NCBI RefSeq assembly: GCF_001039355.2
Contig: NW_019774258.1
Coordinates: 62,001 to 126,000 of the forward strand
DNA: 64,000 bases
Direction of reading: 5' to 3'
Source: Lingula anatina
Lineage: Eukaryota > Brachiopoda > Lingulata > Lingulida > Lingulidae
Below, piece after piece: positions 32,502-45,300 of this stretch. Made by a program: the position numbers and the translations under genes. Below the pieces are notes generated by a model. The model saw nothing but the letters and a program-made list of their open reading frames with translations, did not search any database and had not been told where the DNA came from. Numbering within the stretch: the stretch's first letter is position 1; each line of letters starts with the position of its first letter.

Positions 32502-33343
32502 CTATGAAAATCGAATATTGTTTGGATCATCTGCCATCTCTGGGAAATCATTGACGTCTCTGATGTAGTTCCTTGAATATCCAGAGGCTTTCCCTCTCTG
32601 TTCAATCTGCTCTTTTTCTTCTGGAGACCAGTTTCTTGAACCAGATTGGTTGCTTAGCAACAAGTGCCTCTCTTTGGCCCAAGCCTGTGTAATGGCTTTT
32701 GATTTGGCCTGCTCTAAGAGAACAGAGTACTGTTTCTCTACAGTTGTTCCATACAAGATATATACCATAACATAATCATTCTCAAGCTTAGTAATAGCCA
32801 TCCTGTTGGTCTTTTCCTGTGTCCATTCCACAGAGAAATTAACTCCATTGGACAGTGTTTTGAATTCTGCCCCAATCCCTGCTGCTTGGAGATCTGCAGC
32901 GGCCATTGCTGTTTCCTGTTTTACAAAATAATGAACATCTTTTCCTTCTTGAGTTAAAGCCAGTGGCACCACTAAGGAATTGTTTAATAATAGAGACATC
33001 ACATTGCTGCTGGGTTGGAGTTGTTCTGAAAGAGTCACGACAGCTTTACCTTCACGAACAGACAACAACAACCCATCGCCAAAAACTCCACTAGCTGGCG
33101 CCACCTTCTGGAGCTCCGCCCTCTCTGGAGGCATCATGTCGGAGGGGGTAACAGTTGACATGGTAAGGAAGTTTGCGGAGTCTCGTTCAAAGGCACACTG
33201 GAAGACAGATGTAACAGGAAGAAGTCTCCGTGAAGCGGTATAGCGATGCCAGTCGGTGCCCTTGTGAATTTGCCCATCAAAGGTGATTGAGGGAATCAAG
33301 CTCTTCATGTCATATCCAAGAACATTCATCCAAGAAAGAATAT
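32502..33343 (-). CDS. Teneurin exon 23: C-terminal Tox-GHH/ABD domain
   Basis: Residues about 2196-2475. It begins [13 protein letters not shown] and ends in TAG. It covers the end of the Rhs shell, the linker and the GHH toxin-like domain that in animals is a structural, antibiotic-binding-like domain rather than an active toxin. The last 40 residues match the teneurin C-terminal associated peptide region ([20 protein letters not shown]). Confidence 0.95.
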
Positions 33344-36300
33344 CTGAAAAGTAAAAGTAATTTAATTATTAGCTGCAATGGAATACAAACACCAGGGAAA
33401 TTTTCAATTAGCACAAAAAATGTTCATTTAAATACAAATACAAAAGAAATGTTCCAAGCACTAATCAAAAAATACAAAAGTGACTTCATACTAAATCAGT
33501 ATTTTCCTATTATAATTTTTCATTGGTTCTTTACAAGAACATTTTAAAACAAACCACTACATACCCTTCATGTCCAACTCCTCATAATGTTGTAGAACTG
33601 CAGTTGGGTTTTGCAGCACATAGGACTGGATGCTCTGTGGATTGTGCAGCAGCTCAGTTTCCACTCTATGGAAAATGTCTCTATAACTTGGGGTAAGATA
33701 TCTGCCTGTCATAGGGTCATAAAGACGGTCCCCCATGAAAACCAGTCCAGCCTCCCCATCATACAGTTTTCCATGGAAACCAAACATGAACTCAAAATGT
33801 GGTGGTGAATCTATTTCCACATTTCCAAAAGGTTCGTAAGAGATTTGTTTGACAATCATGCCAACGGAATCAAATATGGCAACAGGTGAACCCATTGGGT
33901 CAGTGGCAATGTAATAGTACCTGTCACCTTTTTCCATTGCCATAAGGCGATTCGATCCATCATAAAACAGTACTGTTGTCTCATATGAAGAGTGATTATA
34001 TATGTGTGTAACAAGATTCTTATTAAGCACATTGCCATAATAGAACTGTACAAAAGCTCCATCACTGTCTTTCCTAGCGATGAGACGACTGTGTGCATCA
34101 TAGTAATACCATATCTGTCTTCCATCGCCATTGGTCATACGTGTCAGCTGACCCTGAGAATTATACACAAATACATCCCTGTTTCTTTGGATCAAAAACC
34201 CATCACCATCAAACATGTATGTGTGATCTCCGTAGGAAACAAGGCGATCACTGTTATCAACAAGGACCTCCTTGAGACGACCAAATTGTGATACTGTGGC
34301 TAGGTTACCATTGGTATCATAGGTGTACTTCCATGATGACTGGCCCTGCAGTAATACATCCACTATGTTGTCATCAATGTCATAAGAATAGTCAAAAGCC
34401 TTTTCATCTCCCCTGCCTATTTCTCTGGACCAGCGCTGTAGCCTGCCAACACTATCATATGTGATAGCCATGTGGTACACCTGCTCATTATTGAACTTGT
34501 ATTGCACTTCATTAAGGCGACTGTATTCATCAAATGCCTTTGTAATCTCAACATGTATATTCCTGATCACCACTTTGTTATACTGTGGATATGAAAACAC
34601 AAAGGAACGCATGGTCAGAAGTTTCCCAGTGGTATTGTTATAGCTCAACTTCAGTGGAACCAATTCATTGGAGCCAATGGTTGCTTTGAGAGTAGAGATC
34701 CTAAAGTTGTTGTCATAATCATACTCAAACCTGCCTTGAATGTATCTCCTATCCTTAAATGTAATCCCATATGAAGTTGCAAATTGCTCTGAAGGTTTAT
34801 AATCCAGAAGACAGCCAAAGTTTCCACTTTGAAGGTCATAACCTGTCCGAAGTTTGGACTTCTCGTTGTATAAATGCCTAATTGTTGTTTCTCCAGATAT
34901 CACTTTCTCCAGGAGTGCCTTTTCATTATAATAATAGTACACCCTCCTAAGATTACTGGGATACTGAATCCTTAGTAACCGTCCATCACTGGTGTAATCT
35001 TCCAAATATGGCATCTGTGTCCCTGGTAACCTATATAGGTATCTATGGAAACCTACAGAGACTAGCCTATCAAAACTGTGGGTTCCACTGTTGGGCGTTG
35101 TCAATTTGGCCAGGTTGCCATGGAGATCATACTTGAAGTGATATCTCTTTCCACTTGGTAAGGCTATTTCAGTTGGCTAGTTAAAACAAATATAGTGTAA
35201 GGTTAGTCATAATCAGAAAAAGATTTTCAATACAAACAAAGACAACAAATATAAATGATTAAATTTAACATTTGGTACAATTTACATGTACCTAAATATA
35301 AGCTCGCATTATACTGCATTTCAACCAAATTCTATTATGTAACCTGCAAATTGAAAACAAAAATACTAGGAAAGCACTCAGAGAGCACAGATCTCTGCTA
35401 GCTCAATACACATTATTACTAAATGAATGAATTGCCACCAAAATATAACTGATTTGAAGGTAGCTCAATTTTTACCTATCCTGAAAATACGATCAAAATC
35501 CATCCACAACTTTTTTCGAAAATATATTGCTAACAAACAACCATGCTGCCAAATCAATACAAAAAATTATTCTCTTGGTGGAGGTAAATCTAAGCTCCGT
35601 ACCTTATCACCTCCCCTGTACATCCACATCTGGGTGGCACCGTTACTCTTCACCCTCTTATTCAACTGGCCGCGTGCGTCGTAATCCCAGCGCTGCGTTA
35701 AATCTCCTTTCTGCCATTTGACCATACGTCCCTGTGGGTCCAGAGTGACATTGACAGGTTTTAGATTCAGAGAAGATACAAAAGCCTCGGCCTGGCCTGC
35801 AGAGTTATATATAATGGTGAGGAGTTCTTTCCAGTTAACGTCCATAATTGTCTCAGTGTTGGCCTCTCTGTCGTATTCGATAGTCAAAACATGCTCTCCA
35901 TTGACCTGAAAAAGACGATATCAAAATGACATACCTGTATTACCTAATGTGCACAAATTTCAGTCTATCCAAATTTTAACATTAAACAGGATATATTCTA
36001 TGTTTAAATCAATTTATATCTTGGGCAGCATGCTCTTGAACAATTGATAAAACAAAATGCATCACTGACCGCATGGATCTTTATTTTTAAACTAGCTGTA
36101 GTCTGTAACTTTCAATAAGGGGGAACTCTATCAAACCTACATTGCATTCAACAGTTTAGGAAACACGAGAGAACTAATGAAATATTCACTTTGAAAACTT
36201 CTACACATAAGATACATAGAATCTAGGCTTTTCCAACACAGGGGCATGACACAATTCTTAATAACTACTGGAGCCTGAAATTCTAAGAGTAATTATGCAT

Positions 36301-39300
36301 ACATGGGGTGTTGAACACTAAGCAGACAGAGGAACAGGATAAGGCTTAACTGTATCCCAAATCATATCAATGGATCTTAACCAGTTCTGTTAGTATACAG
36401 TGCCATTTCACGCCCAAGCATGTTAAGAGGAAAAATTTAAAAACATGCTTTCACATTCGCTTCCACAGGATGGTTCATTCTGAGCAACTCAAATTTGTCT
36501 CCTTATAGTTTTTCTTACTTCCTGCCACCATCATCCCCATGAACATTCCTGTATGGAAACAAGTGAAGCCCAAGCAGAAGCTTAAAGCCTTAAAACATAG
36601 CAAGAAAAATTTCCCAAGCATCACAAATTGTGCAAAATGCAGCCAACTAAAAGTGCAATCTTTTCTGTTGAATCAAAAATTTCTTAAGGTGCTTTTGTTC
36701 TTGAACAATAATTGCCCAAGTATTTGTCTTTCAGAAATTTGCTCATTTGTTACATTAATCTGCATGTTACAGAGATAACTCCTTTTATCATTTTCTTTAT
36801 ATTTTGTTGATAAAGAAAACAAGAGCTCATTCCAAAGAATAGAAGATCCAATTCAGAATAAGTAAAGACCCAGTCATTGTTTTCTTGGGTTAATAGTTTC
36901 TAACTAAGCAAGTTAGTGGCAGCGTACCAGTAGTAATTTGACTCCTATCATTTCATGCTGGTTAGCATGCCTGTTGCCATGCCTCGTACGGTGCGATTCG
37001 CCTACCCTCAGTCGCCGACCAATTCTCTCGACCTTCTTGCTCCTCCTGCTTTTTCCATCCCGTCTCAAATAAAAGCGCCACTCAAGTTTGTGCAGGAGGT
37101 TGTCTGGACCCAGAATTTTCCGTTTCACTTGCATCCTGTGCTCTGTGTCCAGCAATGGGTGAGTAGCTGTTTCCATGGTAACAGCTAAATTGTTGGGGTA
37201 CTCGACAACTAAAGACCCATCATTTGAATAAGAAATATTTGCCCTCAAGTTGCCTAAAAAGCAAAACACACCACATCAAGCTTAAGTTTGGAAAAAAACA
37301 TGCATTGGCATCACAGTGATCTTTGAACATTTAAAATTCCCACACTAGACAAAGTGACAAGCATGCTTTATAAAATATATGGTACCAAACACATCATAAT
37401 CTTTCTCCATTTACATAAATTATAAAAAAGAAACGAAACAAAAGTGCATTTATTGGTGATGATAGTTGGACAGAAACAACAAAATATATAAAAACAAAGT
37501 TCAATATTTAAATAAGATATTTGTTTTAACCAAAAAAAAATGTGTATAAAACAATAAATATAAGGTAAAGAAAATCCCACCCCAAACCCCCAAACTAATA
37601 GAAGCTTAGAAGCTAACAATAGTAAAAGATGCTGGCTAAATCAATGCAAAAATTTCGAGAGAAAATTTAAAAATACAAATGATAAAATCACATAAAATCA
37701 CAGATTATATCAAGACTAACGATTTTCATAATCACTGTATATAATTTCAGATAAATATATGATGTCAATCATTATTTATTATTAATAATTTTTCATTTGC
37801 ATATCATATAATGTGTGTCATTCATTGTTGATAATCAAACAGCCTGACCCAAGGATGGACTTCAACACTTCCCATCATGCAAAGTCAATGGGGCCTCTTT
37901 GATCAACAAGTTGTTACCATTTCATGTGACAAAGAGACCACAATCATGCATCATTCTTTCCTGGGAGACAAAACATAGTTTTTAGTAAAAGGAAATAATA
38001 ATACTTCCCTTAATAAGGGAGGTATCAAATGAATTTTCCCATAAATACTTTTCAAACAATTAGTCAAAAGATATTACTGTTGTTAATTTCCTTCATAAAA
38101 TGATGTTTTTTTTTTCACAATGATATTGATGACAACCCCCAGTCCCCCACCTCCTCAATCCTGGGTCAAGCTAGACTAACAAAGCAGCGAAAGCAACTTG
38201 CCATGCAGGTACGCCAGCTGGTTGCCATTAGTTGCCATGGTTACCACATCAGCAGCATCAGTAGCAACCTTGACCACTGCACCTGTTGATGTAACATCAG
38301 TTTCCACGTTTGTCACCTCTCCCGTTGGCTGAATGACATGCGACACGCGGCCGTTGTCATCATACTCGTAGAAATAAGTGTGTTCACTATCGGTCCTCTT
38401 GGAGAATAGCAACCCACTACTGCTCAGATAGGTGAACGATACTGAATAATTTCCTGGAACTGTGAAGGTCTCCAGTTGACCTAAAGGATTCATTTTAACC
38501 TTTGACCTCTGACCTCCAGGTGACACAATTTCTTTGGCCCAAGTTGTGTAATCTCTTACAATCCTCAACTGGTTATTGTTTGGTCCTGTGACTGTGGTGA
38601 GTTTCCCATAGTATGAGTTGACACTGTATGTGAAGCTGTAGACTACAGTATCAGTCATTAGATTCTTGGTGGAGCGATGTTGCCCATATCTATTGAATGT
38701 GTACACTTCATGTGTCCCTGGGGACATGACTTCATAATGGCGGTAACGGTTGGCAGTTGGTAGAGAAGACACAATGGAGTGGACTCTCAGGTTTCCCATG
38801 TCAGCCACATGGAGGACATTGTCTGGTGTCACAGTCAGAGCTGTTGGTGTGTTCAGCAGAGCCGAGGCAGCCAGGGTTTCCTTAGTATCAAAACACTTAC
38901 ATTCTGGGTCCTGGCAGTTACACCTGGGAGTACCACCTACGATATGAGATATCAGACCTGAGGTGGACACCACCCTGACACGATTCACATACTGCTTGTC
39001 ACTCTCTACGATGTACAGCTCTCCCCATGGTCCAAATGCAATATTCTGGGGAGAAATCAAAGTCGCCCTTGTTGCCACACTGAGCCTGAGGCGCTCGTCT
39101 GATAGCAGCCCTAGTCCAGTTTTCTGGATGTCTTCAGGCGGGCAGTGTGGTGGGTGGCCAGCGGTCACTACAATCTTCCTCTCAGGGGTCATCCTCAGGA
39201 CCATGTTATTGTCCAGTATGTGGAGGGTGTCATCCAGGGGGTTAATACTGAGGGCAGTCGGCCAGTGAAGTTTGACCTGGAACAGAATAAAACATACAAA

Positions 39301-42300
39301 GTGTTAAAGATATAGACATAATACCTTAAAATAAGGTTAAATTTTAATATGATGTGAGTATTTTCAGCAAAATCTATTTGGCAGTGTTAAATATTTCCCT
39401 TAATTCAGCAAAAAATTTCATTAGATGTGATATGCATTCAATGATAATTTAAAAACATCAGCATTCATTTTCTTAAAAAGAAGTGTACCTTTTAATCCCC
39501 TTAGTTGACCCAACTTGAGTAGTGATACAGAAACAAGATGAAAATTTGCTGTTGCCAAATAAACCATTTTTAACTACCTGTACCTCTTTACCTACAAACC
39601 TTCAAGTGGAAATCAAACTCTAATTGACCTTCCCTATAGACAGTCCTACCTGTGCAATGTCTGCTGGTTCCTGACATGGCAGAGGGTTCCAGTCTCCAGG
39701 TTGTAACTGAGAACCCAGCACAGTGCTGATGTGGCCTGTCTTGTTGATGGAACGGATGTTGACGCCATCAACAAAGTACACAATGCCATCTTTGTTGATA
39801 GCAATACCTTAGAGGTAAGAGAATAATTTTGATCGTGATTATGTCTGATAACAGCTGTAACAATACCTCAGAGAAAAGAGAGCCTTATGGTGATGATAGT
39901 AAAAAGTCAATTGTCTCTAGAAAAACTTAACATATTTTTACCCATGAGACCTGACATATGAACCTGTCTTACCTTATAGTTTAACATCTTTTTAAGAGAC
40001 AGTGAAAAATGTCACTGAGAAAACTCCATAGCAGATGCAAATTTGGTTCACACATCTATTTAAACAATTCTCAATTCAACAATTCTCACCTTTAGGATGT
40101 GTGAGTCTTGCCTGTGAGGCTAGCTTCCCATCCCCACACCTGTCTCTGTCCCCAGGGACGCACTGCTCCCCCGTCCCCGCGATGATCTCAAGGTTGCTGT
40201 CCAGATCTCTGACGGGACCCATCGTCTTCACTCGCAGGACTTTCTTACTGTGAGGATCCGAGATGTACAGTTTGCCATCCAAGGGGCTCACCGTCATGAA
40301 GTATTTGTATGGGACGGTTTGCGAGCTGAAGATTGTGAAATTTAGACTCTGAATTACTGTGAAACATAAATGAAATATTGTGCTGTATTAGACATGACAG
40401 CATTACAGACTAGTGTTGGATTCCTATTAATTCAGAAATATCTTTAATGTGAAAGTAATTTTCACCAAAAGTAATTCACAAATATGAAAAAAAATTTGCA
40501 CATTTTTTCATAAATATATTAAATACAACATTTGAAAAAAGGATAAAAATTCTGATGATGTAAAGAAAGTTTGCAAACAGTTTCCACATCTAATTTTCCA
40601 AAGCTGTAAAACTCACCTCAATTCTAGAATCCTATCAATCCTCTGACGATCCGGCGACAACTTCCTGACATAATTGTAGTCTCCCACATAAAGGCTCCCA
40701 TCTCTCCCGCTGGCCAACGCCACTGGGGCCAGCAGCTTGCTGTCAGCGGCATCACCGTCACAATTAGTACAAGTCACAGAGCGCTGGCGGCCATTACCTA
40801 AGATGGTCTTGAGATTCTTGGGTTTCTCCTTCAAGTAGATGTTGGTGCCATCTCCCTTGTGTAAAATACCTGAAAGAAGTTAAAAAGTGAACATTTATGT
40901 CTTGATCTTCTTCCTTATCTTAACAAGTATTTGCAGAAACATTTGAACAACCCTTGGTTAACTACTACTAAAACCAATGTTATATTTTTACATTGCTTAA
41001 GTAATTGCTTTGTTTATATAAAGCTCTAATGACATTCAAGTTCAAAATAATTGAAAACAGGTTTTTGAAAAGATTTTTTTTATTTTTGCCTCAAGTTAAA
41101 GCTTCATTATGGTTCTCTAAAAGTCACACTCACTTGATATGCCAGAAAATATTATTTTAATATCATAATTAAAATCTTTTCATGCTGACATGTAAAGATT
41201 TTCCATTTGAAACTTTCAAACATTTTTGTGGTACCTTCTTGGAAATTATAAGTGTGATGGATATCCAGATTCCAGCCTCCTACTTCAGAAGAGGTGAGGT
41301 CGTAACCACTCATGGTGGCAGTTCTAGTCTCCCAGAATATGTGTGAACAGCCCTGGTACTGGTACCCTACCTTGACTGAAATCAGGAGAGGATAATTCAC
41401 ATAAAATTACATCATTTAAAACTGCAATATTATAGAAATTAACAAATATTCCAAAATAAAATCCTTACCATTCCATTATTCCATTTCTTTTATTTGATAT
41501 ATTTACACTTGTTCCTGGCTTAAATTTTATGCTCTTTACCCCATCTTCAGCAAGTATGGGGTTTTTAAAAGGTTAAAAATGGAGTTTCTTTTAAAAAATT
41601 TCTCTTTCTGATAACTAGGAAAAAACCTTTCTGGCACCTACCTGAGGCAGTAACAATTCCATACACTTTCTGTTTATAAGCATTGGTCCTGTCCCAGGCA
41701 AACCTGTACTTCAGACCACGGTCAGCCTCAAACAATTTCTCCAGGACAATCCCTTCCACGGTCACCCTGAGGTGGACGAGGGCCAGTGTCTGGGGGATGA
41801 GTTCAGGGGTCAACTGGATCAGGATACTGGACATGTAGCCAGAAGTTTTACTGCTGTGGTAGACCAGGTGGAGATTGGTGCCAGGGATGGCGATGGACTC
41901 CTGGAGGACCTGGAGAACAACGGGAATTATCCAATGATTTTATAACTCAAGCTGGAATTTTAACATTGTTAATCCTTTTTGTAACATTGAAATGTAAAAC
42001 ATTTTTCTTTAACTGTGTTTATAAGCTTAGGTGCATGGTGGCAGTGATAGCAAAAACAGCAGCATGATAAAATATATCACTGTAATTTTCCTTGATTAGC
42101 AGCATGTAACAGCTGTTGATGTTTCAGGAATTTGGCATATGTGCTTATTTACATTTATATAAGATGTCATAAATATATATTAGTAAAGAGTCAAAGCTTT
42201 CTAGCATTTGTGGCAAATTAAATTACCTGTGATTCAGGAATGATGGCACTCTCAGCTGGACAGGATCCAAGCTGTGTGTGTTGCCATGTGGACAGTACCA

Positions 42301-45300
42301 GTGGTTTGATAGTATTGGTGTCGTACTCTACAGCACAAGGGTGAGGGGTCTCAACCTCATTATCCCCCTCTAACACCAAATTGATTGACTCCATGGTAAC
42401 CAGCTGATTCCATGGCACCATGACCGTAGCCATCTTGGTTTTGAATGGTTGACGCTGGAATTGGAGTGTTACAGAACCTCCACCATTCACCAAGATGTCA
42501 AATCTGAAAGTGGTGAAAAACTTAATAGGTTAACAACATATCATAAACACACTGATATGTGTATTTTTTGTACACCATTATAAAATGTACAGCCCTCCAG
42601 CAAAATTTATACATATTGTCACCAACATATACAACAGTATACAATTTGAGTGATTTTTTAGTATACAATTTGAGTGATTTTTGAAAGTACATGACATGTA
42701 AGAAATTCTTAAATCATTATAAAGTTCATGGCATACTGCACTAAAATTGAATCCATTTCTAGAAATACTCTTTAAGTTATTCTACTCACAGCCCCAGCTC
42801 CCTGGTCAGTGTGAAGCCATAGAGAGGCTGTGTGACTACGCTGACCCTCACCCCTATCAGAGGGGTGCCGTCCTTGGCATACACTCTCCCTCTGATCACA
42901 GACACTTGACTGAAACCAAAATCACTTAGCCTAAATATTGTATCTATATGAGGAAAACAGGTGGCCCTGTCTATATATTTTCTTAGTGTTTTCATAATCT
43001 GCTAGGCAGGAAAGTGCTGTTTATCATAAAATTATTTAAATATATTACTACAATTTTTAAAAATTTTATTTAAACACTTGCTCCTGTTAATTTCAACATA
43101 ATTAGGCAGGTATCTGATACATGTTGATATATAAATTGAGATCCATCCTATTGTTTTCAGTTCATCCTACCTCTCATTAAAGGACCCTGTGTGTGCAAAC
43201 TTCTGCACACTCTGTTCCTCCACCAAGAACCTCATCTTGTCAAAGAAGGAGGCGGTGCTGCTGGGGGGCTGTTTCCGTAGCAATATCTCCAGGGGGTCTG
43301 GTGACATCACACAGTGGGGGCTGTCCTTACACTCCACAGTAAGACAACAGTCAGGGTCCTGGCAGTCCAATAGACCATCTGGAATAGGACAGCCAGGTGA
43401 TTATCAGAGACACACATTATAACAATGTATCCAACTTCCTTGCCAATTCTAACACTATCTTTTTAGAGATTTTAAGTATCTATAATCAATTCAGCATTTT
43501 GGTTTTATGCATAAAGGTAACTGTAAAGATTTTTTTATATCATACTTAAGACTTAAGTAGCCAGGACTGGATTCAACAAATGCTAACTTTATAAACAAAG
43601 CTCATGACATAATTATCTCTAGCAATTCACAAATCTGCAAGGGTGTATCTACAGAAAATAGCGACTATGCAGCAATCACTGAAACTGCTCCCTGTCTGAA
43701 AACAAAGGACACTAACTTTGTTGCTATTATATTATCTCTTATCTAAGACACCTCTGTAAGTGGTGTCCATTCTGCCATACCCCACATACACTACTATATA
43801 TGTGAGTGTGACATACCTTCATCATTATCCAGATTGTCTCCACACTGTACCTCTCTGGACAGACTACAATCCTCTCCCTTCCAGCCATCTGCACAGTTAC
43901 ACTGCCAACTACCTGAGAACACCTGACACCTGCCATGATTACTGCAGGATCTGGGACAGCCATCTGGAAGACAGACATTTGTAGAACTAACTACAAGACT
44001 TTTATCATGGCTTGAGACTTAGCAAGGTTGTATCTTAGGTATATTTACACACAGGAGTGGATCTTAAAGCAAAGCAAGGTATTTTTTAATCTACTTACCT
44101 GTGACTTTGTTAAACTTACAGATATGAGATTAACCTTACGAGGGCTTAGGGGAGTCTTCATTCTGTAATTGCTTTTTTAAAATTCAAATACGAAACATGG
44201 TCCACAAAACAGAACACTTGATATTTAGATTCAAACACAGTCACAATGTGAAATGTGACAAGTACGCACCAAGAGAGCAATATTTCCCATTCCAGCCAGG
44301 GTTGCACATACAGGTGCCATTGTCACAGAAACCATGTACGAGGCAACGTGGATCGCNTAATGTTGTAAGCGACTTGAATAATACACGTGTGTTCCAGCAT
44401 GGCGGCTTACAGAGTTAGCACGTTTATGTTACAGCATGTAACAGCTGTTGATGTTTCAGGAATTTGGCATATGTGCTTATTTACATTTATATAAGATGTC
44501 ACAAATATATATTAGTAAAGAGTCAATGCTTTCTATCATTTGCAGTAAATTATTTTACCTGTGATTCAGGAATGATGGCACTCTCCGCTGGACAAGATCC
44601 AAGCTGTGTGTGTTGCCATGTGGACAGCACCAGTGGTTTGATAGTATTGGTGTTGTACTCTACAGCACAAGGGTGAGGGGTCTCAACCTCATTATCACCC
44701 TCTAACACCAAATTGATTGACTCCATGGTAACCAGCTGATTCCATGGCACCATGACCGTAGCCATCTTGGTTTTGAATGGTTGACGCTGGAATTGGAGTG
44801 TTACAGAACCTCCACCATTCACCAAGATGTCAAATCTGAAAGTGGTGAAAAACTTAATAGGTTAACAACATATCATAAACACACTGATATGTGTATTTTT
44901 TGTATACCATTATAAAATGTACAGCCTTGTAGCAAAATTTATACATATTGTCACCAACAGTATACAATTTGAGTGATTTTTTAGTATACAATTTGAGTGA
45001 TTTTTGAAAGTACATGACATGTAAGAAATTCTTAAATCATTATAAAGTTCATGGCATACTGCACTAAAATTGAATCCATTTCTAGAAATACTCTTTAAGT
45101 TATTCTACTCACAGCCCCAGCTCCCTGGTCAGTGTGAAGCCATAGAGAGGCTGTGTGACTACGCTGACCCTCACCCCTATCAGAGGGGTGCCGTCCTTGG
45201 CATACACTCTCCCTCTGATCACAGACACTTGACTGAAACCAAAATCACGTAGCCTAAATATTGTATCTATATGAGGAAAACAGGTGCCCTTGTCTATATA

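Noticed and set aside
32502..33343. Active bacterial-type toxin domain at the teneurin C-terminus
   Set aside because: The Tox-GHH-like domain is a conserved structural part of animal teneurins; nothing in the sequence suggests toxic activity.
40326..40357. Upstream acceptor TTTCACAG for teneurin exon 17
   Set aside because: Using it adds 31 nt and destroys the NHL reading frame.
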